From Mucispirillum schaedleri (GTDB lineage: Bacteria > Chrysiogenota > Deferribacteres > Deferribacterales > Mucispirillaceae), in NCBI GenBank assembly GCA_949287985.1, contig CASEIN010000052.1, positions 1 to 64,000 on the forward strand: DNA of 64,000 nucleotides, written 5' to 3'. The position numbers and the translations under genes were made by a program. Each line of letters starts with the position of its first letter. Position 1 is the first letter of the stretch. Positions 46,141 to 54,688 of the stretch are shown here, one piece after another. Below the pieces are notes generated by a model, which worked only from the letters and a program-made list of their open reading frames with translations, was not told where the DNA came from and searched no databases.

Positions 46141-49083
46141 CTATATACCGTTAAACATTTTATCTTTCATAACTTCTTCTATTAAAGCGACTTTATAACT
46201 GCCTTCTTTTGCAAAATTTTGCAGGCTGTTTGTGCCGTTAATATATATGATATCATATTCACTTTCTGCTGGCTTTATTTGGTTTTTTAAAGTAACAGAT
46301 TCAAGCACTGCATTATTTTTATTTAAGTCATCATTATTATTTATATCGCCTACAATATTTCGCCAAATAACAAGCACTTTTTCCCCTTTTAAAGTAGAGC
46401 CTTCCACTATTTTAAAAATATATTGCCCATTATTATCAGGCTTAATATCTGCCTGCAGTCTGCCAGTATCAATTGTTTTAAACAATGCATTATATTTTTT
46501 AGTATATATATTATTAACCTGCAGCCCTATAAGAAAATTAAAAGTTTCTATTAAATCTATCTTTTGCACCCTGCTTTCATTTTTCCTGGTGATTTTAAGC
46601 TGAAATTCAAAAGGATTATAAAAAACTTCAGCAGGCAGATATATTTTGCTGTTTTCTGCCTCTTTTTGTATTTTATATTTAGTAAGATATTCGTTTTGAA
46701 GAAAATCATCTACAACTAAAGGTTTGCTAAATTCCACATTATTAAGAGTATCTTCATAACTTTCAAGACGAATATATTTAAAAATATGGCTGCTTCCCTC
46801 TCGGCTGACAGGCTTGCCGTCTTTCCAGTCTTTAGAATATATTACTTTTTCTATGCGTGGCTTTGTAACAGTATCAAAATATTCTCCCATTTCCACTAAA
46901 ATATATTTTCTTTTACCATTTTCTTTATCTTCTCTATTAAGGTTAATAACAGCATGGCCTGTTGTGCCAGAGCCTGCAAAGAAATCAAGGATAAGAGAAG
47001 ACGAAAATATATATGTATTCATATTAATCAAATATTTTATTAATGAAATAGGTTTAGGATAACTAAAATCTTGATGTAATTTTAAATCATATAATTCTTT
47101 TAAAGCACTTTCATTTGTTCCAATTCCAACTGAACGTTCTAATTCAATATTTAGTGAATTATTAGGTGTTTTAAAAGAGCATTCATTAATAGGTCTTTGA
47201 AATCGAATAGACATTTTATTTGTTTTAATTATAAAATAAGTTCCAAGCTTTACTTCATTATCTAAGTATGGTTGAGACCACTTAAATTCACCACTCATTC
47301 TAAATGAATTATAATTATACCCATCAACTAAAACAACATCATCTAATAATTGAACTTTTTCATAATTACCCTTGTTTATTATTCCGTCATTTAGAAATAT
47401 AAATTTTACACTATTTTTAGGAAAATTTAATTCTTTAATTGGATTACCAGTATTTAATAATGGAGCATCTCCACCATCTAATAGAGAACCAAAAAAACGA
47501 TTATTTGTTAATTTTGATTCATAACATTCTATAAATTCTACTGTTTTTCTACATTTATTTGACAATCCCGGTGGAGTTGCAGTTTTAGTCCATAAAAATG
47601 AAGTAACAAAACTTTGTTCCCCAAATATTGTATCACCTACTTTTCGTAAATTACTTAATTCATTATCATCAATACTTGAAAAAAATACAGCTTTATCATT
47701 CATTAATTGCTTCATTTTCTCTAATCTGTCATACATCATAGCAAGCCAGGAAGAATGTTTATAATTATCTTTATAATTAAAATCTCTATTTTCTGTATTA
47801 TACGGTGGGTCAATATAGACGCACTGCACCTGCTCTTTATATTTTTCCTGCATTAAATTAAGGGCTTGAAAGTTATCTCCATGGATAAGTAGGCCGTCTA
47901 TATTTTCATCTAGATTTTCAATATCTGCTATTATTTTTTCTTTAAATTCTTCACTAAAAAAGGAAGTATCTAGCACTAAATATTCATTAGCTTTTAAAAA
48001 CTCTTTTGTTAATGGTTCACTGTATTCTTTAGTATGTAAATCGCCTTTTATTTCATCTATAGCAAAAAGTTTTTTCCATTCTTCAATCTGTGCTTGATTT
48101 GCTATTATTTCATCATAATATTTTTCATTTATTTTATCTAATGTTATACAATAGTTTGTTTCTGTTACAAATTTCTTTTTTAAATAAAGTTCTTTTTGAA
48201 AATCTTCCAATTGAGCTAAAAAAGTGATTATTTCACTGCCTATATTTTGTATAACACTTGCTTTTTTTACATACATATCCAGATTTTTTATATTATCCTT
48301 ACTGCCATATAAATCCTGCAAATAGATGACTTCGTTTTTTATATAAAAATCTAACTCCTGCATTAAAAATTTTTTTAAATCTTTATGGATAAAAAAATCA
48401 AAACTGTTTTTTGCTATATATTTATTTAAGTGATATCCTATATGACTTTTTGTATATATATCTTTATCTTTATCCTGCTCATTTCTTATTTTAAAAAGGT
48501 TGCCTATTTTTGATTTTATATGTGATGAAATTTCATTATTATTTTCAAGCTGTTTTACTGCATTGATTATTGCTTCACTGCTTTCTTTCTGCTTTACATC
48601 TTTACCATATCTATAAGAAAGCCTTATAAAAAGCTCTGCTCTTGTTTTTTCTTCATTTTCTAATACATATATTGGCTTTTCATATTCTTCTGATGCTTCT
48701 GCTAATACATATACTTTCTTATCGTCTGATTTGTTGTTATCTCTTTCTATCTCTGCATCTGTTAATATAAAAGTTACATTAAAATCATCTTCTATATTAA
48801 ATGTATAATCTTTAAAATTTTCACCAGTTTTTATGTAATACTGGTCATGGTTTGCCCAGTGGAGTTTTACTTCCTCCCCGCTGTATGGCACTGCATATAC
48901 ACCGTCTTTATATCTTCTTTGGGATATAAAATCGCCCTCATCATAATATCTGCTAAAAAATGTAAGCAGTTTATCATATATTTCTTCTTCTGTATTGCCA
49001 CTTAATGATGCCTGTTGTAACTGGGATATTTCACTTTTTATATCTTCTATCTTTTTAACAGCATCTAAATTCCCCCCCCCCAA
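46141..49083 (-). CDS. Type III-like DNA adenine methyltransferase (Mod), main reading frame
   Basis: This is the large part (about 976 residues) of a beta-class N6-adenine (or N4-cytosine) methyltransferase: VQCVYIDPPYNTENRDF (motif IV, DPPY) comes before LILDFFAGSGTTGHAV (motif I), with a long variable target-recognition region between. Its true N-terminus is the short frame at 49055-49321, cut off by a run of ten G at 49072-49081. With nine G the two frames join into a 1059-residue protein. The only upstream start in this frame is a TTG inside the G tract with no ribosome site, so full-length Mod is probably not made in this state. Confidence 0.9.
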   Translation of the reverse strand: MGGGNLDAVKKIEDIKSEISQLQQASLSGNTEEEIYDKLLTFFSRYYDEGDFISQRRYKDGVYAVPYSGEEVKLHWANHDQYYIKTGENFKDYTFNIEDDFNVTFILTDAEIERDNNKSDDKKVYVLAEASEEYEKPIYVLENEEKTRAELFIRLSYRYGKDVKQKESSEAIINAVKQLENNNEISSHIKSKIGNLFKIRNEQDKDKDIYTKSHIGYHLNKYIAKNSFDFFIHKDLKKFLMQELDFYIKNEVIYLQDLYGSKDNIKNLDMYVKKASVIQNIGSEIITFLAQLEDFQKELYLKKKFVTETNYCITLDKINEKYYDEIIANQAQIEEWKKLFAIDEIKGDLHTKEYSEPLTKEFLKANEYLVLDTSFFSEEFKEKIIADIENLDENIDGLLIHGDNFQALNLMQEKYKEQVQCVYIDPPYNTENRDFNYKDNYKHSSWLAMMYDRLEKMKQLMNDKAVFFSSIDDNELSNLRKVGDTIFGEQSFVTSFLWTKTATPPGLSNKCRKTVEFIECYESKLTNNRFFGSLLDGGDAPLLNTGNPIKELNFPKNSVKFIFLNDGIINKGNYEKVQLLDDVVLVDGYNYNSFRMSGEFKWSQPYLDNEVKLGTYFIIKTNKMSIRFQRPINECSFKTPNNSLNIELERSVGIGTNESALKELYDLKLHQDFSYPKPISLIKYLINMNTYIFSSSLILDFFAGSGTTGHAVINLNREDKENGKRKYILVEMGEYFDTVTKPRIEKVIYSKDWKDGKPVSREGSSHIFKYIRLESYEDTLNNVEFSKPLVVDDFLQNEYLTKYKIQKEAENSKIYLPAEVFYNPFEFQLKITRKNESRVQKIDLIETFNFLIGLQVNNIYTKKYNALFKTIDTGRLQADIKPDNNGQYIFKIVEGSTLKGEKVLVIWRNIVGDINNNDDLNKNNAVLESVTLKNQIKPAESEYDIIYINGTNSLQNFAKEGSYKVALIEEVMKDKMFNGI

Positions 49084-49321
49084 GTTCTTCTAAAGTTTTA
49101 ATTTTTGTTTCAAGCTCTTTAATTTTAGCTGTATTATCAACACTTACTGTTTGCATACTTTTTAAAAATTCATTTATTTTATTGGGAAGTGTATTATTTA
49201 TATAATTTTCAATATCACTTTTTTTCTCATTTATTATTCTATATATACCAAAATCTAACCCATTATTTATTTGAAATAATTCATGTAATTTTTCAATAAA
49301 TGCCTGCTGTTTTGCTGCCAT
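49055..49321 (-). CDS. N-terminal fragment of Mod, out of frame in this assembly
   Basis: This 88-residue frame starts at ATG 49321, overlaps the SNF2 gene stop by one base (TAATG) and has GGGAGG 7 bases upstream, a strong coupled start. It contains LHELFQINNGLDFGIYRIINEKKSDIENYI, a block seen at the start of large adenine methyltransferases, then a coiled coil ending EELGGG. After the G tract it leaves the Mod frame and stops within six codons. It is the real start of the mod gene, not a separate small gene. Confidence 0.85.
   Translation of the reverse strand: MAAKQQAFIEKLHELFQINNGLDFGIYRIINEKKSDIENYINNTLPNKINEFLKSMQTVSVDNTAKIKELETKIKTLEELGGGEFRCC
49072..49081 (-). repeat. G10 homopolymer inside mod (phase-variation tract)
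   Basis: Ten consecutive G on the coding strand, in an AT-rich genome where I saw no other G or C run of this length. The number of G sets the frame: 9 or 12 gives full-length Mod, 10 gives a stop six codons later. Confidence 0.9.
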
Positions 49322-52185
49322 TAGATAACCTCCCAAGCTATTGTATATATTTCTTCTAATTTTGCATCTTTTACCATACGGCTTTTTATTTCTTCTATTA
49401 ATGCTTTTCGTTTTTCATATACTGCATCTTCATTATCTTCTAAATTACGGCGCATTTTGCTTTTTTTAGCATTTAATTCCAGTAATTCTTGGTTTAAATT
49501 ATATTTTTCTTCCATACTTGATGCAAGCCTTATTTGCTTTTCTTTTTCTCTTACAAGCTCTTTTATATTTTTCAGCTCTATCTCAAGCCGCTGCACCATA
49601 TCTTTTGACCAGCCCTCAAGCCGTTCTTCTTCCTGCTGAAAATACTGCATATTATTTTTTTCTGATACTATATCTTTTTCACGAGCATATTTTTCTATTT
49701 TGCTTTTTAATATATTTCTCTTATCTTCTGCTATTTCTGACACTTCATATTTACCCATACATTCAAACAACTTTTCGCACACATTTTCTGCTACAAACTC
49801 CCCGTTTTCCTGCATACCTGCAAAAAGTAAATATTCTTCCTTATCAAATGAATTAATTGTATATTTATATAAACTTAAATACCCTTTACGACCCTTTAAA
49901 TTTTCCACTTGGGTTATTTTAAGGGGGTTATCTGTTATATTAAAAATAACTTTGCCACTTTTTTCTGGTATGTGTAACCCTCTTTTTATTACATATTCAC
50001 CTAAAGGGTGGTTGGTTCTATATATTATACCGTTATTATTTTCATATTTTTTAGAGATTAATGCATATTTGCCAGAAATAATATTATCTATATTATCCTT
50101 TAAATAAAAACTATGGTCATCATCATTAAATTCTGCTTTTTCATGTAATATATATTTACTTAAAAGCCAAAATTGGCTGGAAAATTTATCTAAATATTCA
50201 TCTATATTTAATTTTAATCTTTCAAAAACTTCACTGTCAAAATTTTTAAATAAATCTTCATGGGCTTTTTGTATATTTTGATTAATTATTTCTTCCATAC
50301 TTTTTTGAAGCTCATTGAAACTTTGCTCTATTTCTTCATGTGTTCTACACTGCTGATATATTTCTAATATTTTTCTTTCAAAATCTATACATGATTCTAA
50401 TGCACCCAGTACTTCATCACTAGAACCAAATACACCATTAAATAAATTAAATTTATGGGCTAAAAGCTCATATACTCGCCTATCCACATCGTTAGATTCA
50501 TTAATAAAGTTTATTACAACCACATCATTTTTTTGCCCATACCTGTGGCATCTGCCTATACGCTGCTCTATCCTTTGGGGGTTCCATGGCAGGTCGTAAT
50601 TTATCACTAACGAACAAAACTGTAAGTTTACACCTTCGGCAGCTGATTCTGTTGCTATCATTATTTCTGCACTATCCCTAAAATATTCTATTAAAGCATT
50701 TCTTTTATCTGCCGTTTTAGAGCCGCTGCACCTGCCAGTATATTTATTTTTTTCAAGCCAGTCATTATATATAGCTGTAGTTTCTGCTCCACTATTACTA
50801 CCGTTAAATAATACAAGTTTTCCTTTATAACCATTTTCTTCTAAAAAATCTTTTAAAAACTTTTGTGTTCTTGTGCTTTCTGTAAAAATAAGGGCTTTTT
50901 TATTGCCACCAAGTTTATTTGTCTGCTTAAAACCCTCATCTAATGCAAGTAATAGCTTTTCTGCCTTTGCATCTTTTTTTATATGCGTTGCTATATCTAA
51001 AAAACCTTTTATTTCTTCTATCTCTTTATTTAATAACCCTAAATCTATTGTATCGAAACTATCCTGCTCATCATCATCTTCACATACATCATCTTCTAAA
51101 CTTTCTGATATTAAATATTTTAAATCATCATCACCATCTAGTATAAATACACCTTCATTATCCTTATCAACATACACTTTTCCTCCTGCCTGCTCCCTTA
51201 AAGTTTCTAATCTTTTAAGTATGGTTTGAAGTGTATTTATTACAGCGTTTGTGGAAGATGCCAGAACTTTACGAACAACAAGTGTTACTATATGCCTTTG
51301 GTTTACAGGCACAGCATAAGTATATTCCCTTTGCAAAAACTGGGATATTTTTTCATATAAAGTGTTTTCCAGCTTTGAAGGCTTAAATTTAAATACTATA
51401 GGGTGACGGGCAGTATATTTTATATACTCCATAACATCTTTTCTTAGGGTTCTATAACAAAATTGATTTAAACGCGTTTTTAAATCGCCTAAATCACCAC
51501 TACCCGCATAATTTGCACGGAAAGATTTTATATCACCAAAAATATATTCATCTATTACTGAAGCAAGGCCAAAAAGCTCTGCCAAATTATTTTGTAAAGG
51601 GGTAGCCGTTAGTAATAATTTACGAGTGCTTTTTAAAGCAGGCACTAAACTTTTGCCAAGCCTGTTGCTTGAACGGTAAGAATTACGCAGCTTATGTGCC
51701 TCATCTAAAACAGCTAAATGAAAATTATTTATAAGTATTTCTTCGCTTATTTTTGAAGCATAGTTGTATGACATAATAAAAATATTATCATAAAGTAATG
51801 GCGATTTACCGTGTTCTTTTTTATATAGTTTATAGGACTGGCTGTCTACTATCATGGAAGGAAGATTGAACTTTTCCTGTAATTCTATTGACCATTGCTT
51901 CCGTAAAGCAGCAGGGCATATTACTAAAAGCCTGCGTTTGCCCTCTGCCCATAACTGGCATAATATTAAACCTGCCTCTATAGTTTTACCAAGCCCCACT
52001 TCATCTGCCAATATTACACCCTTAGAAAGGGGGGAATTAAAAGCAAATAAAGCAGCATTTACTTGATGAGGGTTTACAACCAAAGCAGCATCAAATAATG
52101 ATGAAGATAAACGGCTTTCATCACTATAAGATTTCTTTAATAATAACTGATTAGCATAATATTTCCCATGAAATGGCGTTATCAA
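49321..52185 (-). CDS. SNF2-family helicase
   Basis: This 954-residue SWI2/SNF2 ATPase has GVILADEVGLGKTIEAGLI near residue 56 (Walker A), LAVLDEAHKLRN (DEAH box), LLLTATPLQNN (motif III), then ESAAEGVNLQFC and QRIEQRIGRCHRYGQ (motifs V, VI). A long coiled-coil C-terminal region (about 830-950) follows. The start is TTG at 52185 with GAGGG ahead. It is coupled to mod by a one-base overlap, so helicase, Mod and Res form one unit. Similar helicases are used to translocate DNA in defence systems. Confidence 0.92.
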   Translation of the reverse strand: MITPFHGKYYANQLLLKKSYSDESRLSSSLFDAALVVNPHQVNAALFAFNSPLSKGVILADEVGLGKTIEAGLILCQLWAEGKRRLLVICPAALRKQWSIELQEKFNLPSMIVDSQSYKLYKKEHGKSPLLYDNIFIMSYNYASKISEEILINNFHLAVLDEAHKLRNSYRSSNRLGKSLVPALKSTRKLLLTATPLQNNLAELFGLASVIDEYIFGDIKSFRANYAGSGDLGDLKTRLNQFCYRTLRKDVMEYIKYTARHPIVFKFKPSKLENTLYEKISQFLQREYTYAVPVNQRHIVTLVVRKVLASSTNAVINTLQTILKRLETLREQAGGKVYVDKDNEGVFILDGDDDLKYLISESLEDDVCEDDDEQDSFDTIDLGLLNKEIEEIKGFLDIATHIKKDAKAEKLLLALDEGFKQTNKLGGNKKALIFTESTRTQKFLKDFLEENGYKGKLVLFNGSNSGAETTAIYNDWLEKNKYTGRCSGSKTADKRNALIEYFRDSAEIMIATESAAEGVNLQFCSLVINYDLPWNPQRIEQRIGRCHRYGQKNDVVVINFINESNDVDRRVYELLAHKFNLFNGVFGSSDEVLGALESCIDFERKILEIYQQCRTHEEIEQSFNELQKSMEEIINQNIQKAHEDLFKNFDSEVFERLKLNIDEYLDKFSSQFWLLSKYILHEKAEFNDDDHSFYLKDNIDNIISGKYALISKKYENNNGIIYRTNHPLGEYVIKRGLHIPEKSGKVIFNITDNPLKITQVENLKGRKGYLSLYKYTINSFDKEEYLLFAGMQENGEFVAENVCEKLFECMGKYEVSEIAEDKRNILKSKIEKYAREKDIVSEKNNMQYFQQEEERLEGWSKDMVQRLEIELKNIKELVREKEKQIRLASSMEEKYNLNQELLELNAKKSKMRRNLEDNEDAVYEKRKALIEEIKSRMVKDAKLEEIYTIAWEVI

Positions 52186-52265
52186 AATACCCTCACAAAT
52201 TAAATGTTAATAAAAATGTATGCTAACATATTTATATAATTTTGGCTAGTAGGGAAATTTATAGG

Positions 52266-53516
52266 TTAACTTTTCTCACAATAAATAAAATCTAAAATAG
52301 CCTGAGCTATTTTGTGCGAAAGAATTGGAGGAACTGCATTACCAATCTGTTTAAATGCTGCTGATCTAGAATGTTCAAATACAAAATTATCTGGAAACCC
52401 TTGAATTCTTGCAGCCTCCCTTACTGTGATTGAACGATTTTGGTCTATATCTGGGTGTATATAATAGTGACCATCTTTTGCAATATGAGCAACTACAGTA
52501 TGACATATGGAATTATAATCTAATGCTTTATACCTATCCAAAAAACTACTTTTATTAGAATGAGTCTGTAAATTTTTAGGAATATTATTATACTTTAAGT
52601 TTTTTCCTTGTTTTTTTGCTTCTACAACTAATTTATATATTTTTAAATCATTTTTATTATGTGGACGAGCAATATGTTGCAATAAAATATCTTTTTCATT
52701 GCGTATATATTTAGAAATATAGTTACTAAAAATTTTTCGACAATACTTATTTGATGTTTCTCCTGCTTGTAACTTTGGTAAATCCTCAAATAACTCTTTC
52801 AATGTCGGTGCTTCTTCCATATAGCTTGTTAGATAATCAAAAAAAGAGTGCTTCAATTTTAAATCTTTTCTGTGCCCCACAAGAAATAATCGCTCTCTAC
52901 TTTGAGCAACTCCATAGTCATTAGCATTAATTATTTTACAGCTTACTTCATATCCAACTTGATCAAATTCATTAATTATTTTAGGCAATAAGAAATCACC
53001 TGAAATATCTTTAAAGGATAATAATCCTTTAACATTTTCAAAGATAAAAAATTTAGGTTTATACTCTTCCAAAAAGTTAAGATAATATTTATATAAATAA
53101 ATTCTTTCATCTGTCATTTTTTTAGCTTTATTATTAACTCTACCTATCATTGAGTATGCTTGACATGGTGGACCACCTATAATCCCATCTAATTTTTTAC
53201 CATCAAGACTACTATTAATATATTTAAATATTAGAGGTAAAGTATCATGATTGATTTCTTCATTAATAACACTATGTATAATATTTTTTGGTACATAACT
53301 ATACAATATTTCTTTTGAAATTATTCCAGAAATATAATCATAATACACTGATAAATCATTATTTTGTCTCAAATAATAATATATATTTCTCAAAACCAAA
53401 GAAGAACAAGCTTCTTTATCCTTTTCTATATGACATATTATATTAAAACTATTATTTAGCCTAAAACCCTCTGTTAATCCACCAGCCCCAGAAAATAAAT
53501 CTATGATATTTAACAC
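52266..53516 (-). CDS. DNA (cytosine-5)-methyltransferase
   Basis: This 416-residue enzyme has motif I IIDLFSGAGGLTEGF (residues 4-18), motif IV GGPPCQAYS with catalytic C118, motif VI FIFENVKGL, motif VIII NDYGVAQSRERLFLVGHR, and motifs IX-X (TVREAARIQGFP, QIGNAVPPILS). An unusual insertion of about 50 residues lies between motifs II and IV. All motifs look active. It follows the receiver-domain gene by 31 bases. No dedicated restriction gene for it is adjacent. Confidence 0.94.
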   Translation of the reverse strand: MLNIIDLFSGAGGLTEGFRLNNSFNIICHIEKDKEACSSLVLRNIYYYLRQNNDLSVYYDYISGIISKEILYSYVPKNIIHSVINEEINHDTLPLIFKYINSSLDGKKLDGIIGGPPCQAYSMIGRVNNKAKKMTDERIYLYKYYLNFLEEYKPKFFIFENVKGLLSFKDISGDFLLPKIINEFDQVGYEVSCKIINANDYGVAQSRERLFLVGHRKDLKLKHSFFDYLTSYMEEAPTLKELFEDLPKLQAGETSNKYCRKIFSNYISKYIRNEKDILLQHIARPHNKNDLKIYKLVVEAKKQGKNLKYNNIPKNLQTHSNKSSFLDRYKALDYNSICHTVVAHIAKDGHYYIHPDIDQNRSITVREAARIQGFPDNFVFEHSRSAAFKQIGNAVPPILSHKIAQAILDFIYCEKS

Positions 53517-53547
53517 TATTTTCTTCTCCTATTACTAATACAAATCG

Positions 53548-54687
53548 TTAGTTAGTTAATTTATCCAATATAATATCAGAATTAAATTTTGGTTGACCTT
53601 GCCTATGATAATAGCTACTAAATCTTGAAACTATATCTTTTTTAAAATGATCCGTAATTACTCCTATTTTTTCATATGTATTATCTTCTAGTGTTCCAGT
53701 ATTCTTATTATATTTCAAAAATATCATGGAGCGAAAATCAACAAAACCTCCTTTAAAGTTATTTACAGGAGGTAAAAAATGATATCTTAATGATGCTGAT
53801 GAAGAATTAGTAAACCATAAAAATAACTTTTCTAATTTCTCTTTTTTTTCTTTATCTTTATTTTCTCTATTATAACTTTTTAATAACTCAGAAAAGTTCT
53901 GTACATTATCATAGCTTTTAATTTCGCACATTATAATATCCTCCACCTTTTTATTAACAAGGTCACATGTAGGATTCATAACCAAATAATATGAATTAGA
54001 AGAATCCATAAATATATCACAAGTACATATTTGATCAATTGGATTAGGAAAAAGATACATCTCAATAGGTTCAAAATCTTCATATCCGTCATCATACATA
54101 TATTTATTAGTAAGCCAATTAGAAATATATCTGATTATCACTTTTCTTTTTTTACTATTATCTAAATGAGTTATATCACTTTTATTTTTTAAAAAAAAAT
54201 TAGGAATAATATTCCATATTAAATTTTTAAAATTTGTGTTTATATCTCCTTTTGTACCATAAATTTCAAAAAGAAAATGATCATACTTATCAAGAAAAGT
54301 TTTTATAACTTTATAAAATGATTCATCTTTACTGCAGATAGTTATAAAATCATTATGATTATTTATTATTGATAATTTATGTGGAGTAGCCGATCTAACA
54401 ATTATAGGCATAACTTCTCTATCCATTATTTGATTTAATATAATATTACCAGAAATATCATCATCATCTTTTGTCATATCATCATTACTTAAATTTAAAT
54501 CAATAATTACTATACTATAGTTATTTCTATATAGCTTGATGATTGCTTCCTCAGGATTTAAAGCTACATCAAGTATGAAACTAATATCATCATCTTTATA
54601 TGTATTGTTTAATTCACTAATTTCTGATTGTAGTAATTCTTCTTGTTCTTTATCATCATCAATCAACAATAAACTAATATTCCTCAT
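53548..54687 (-). CDS. Receiver-domain protein with unassigned C-terminal domain
   Basis: This protein of about 379 residues begins with a receiver-like domain: LLLIDDDKEQ (acidic pocket near residue 10), IVIIDLNLS with candidate phospho-acceptor D63, IIVRSATPH, and a conserved Lys in SKDESF. The remaining 240 residues are not a DNA-binding output. They include YYLVMNPTCDLVNK and a C-terminal VSRFSSYYHRQGQPKF block that I know only as a domain seen near defence genes. I start at ATG 54687 (GAGGAG upstream). It starts one base after the kinase-like gene, so the two are coupled. Confidence 0.78.
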   Translation of the reverse strand: MRNISLLLIDDDKEQEELLQSEISELNNTYKDDDISFILDVALNPEEAIIKLYRNNYSIVIIDLNLSNDDMTKDDDDISGNIILNQIMDREVMPIIVRSATPHKLSIINNHNDFITICSKDESFYKVIKTFLDKYDHFLFEIYGTKGDINTNFKNLIWNIIPNFFLKNKSDITHLDNSKKRKVIIRYISNWLTNKYMYDDGYEDFEPIEMYLFPNPIDQICTCDIFMDSSNSYYLVMNPTCDLVNKKVEDIIMCEIKSYDNVQNFSELLKSYNRENKDKEKKEKLEKLFLWFTNSSSASLRYHFLPPVNNFKGGFVDFRSMIFLKYNKNTGTLEDNTYEKIGVITDHFKKDIVSRFSSYYHRQGQPKFNSDIILDKLTN

Positions 54688-54688
54688 T

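Noticed and set aside
54191-54199. Nine-base T run in the coding strand of the receiver-domain gene
   Set aside because: The gene is intact and runs of this length are expected in such AT-rich DNA; weak evidence for phase variation compared with the G10 tract.
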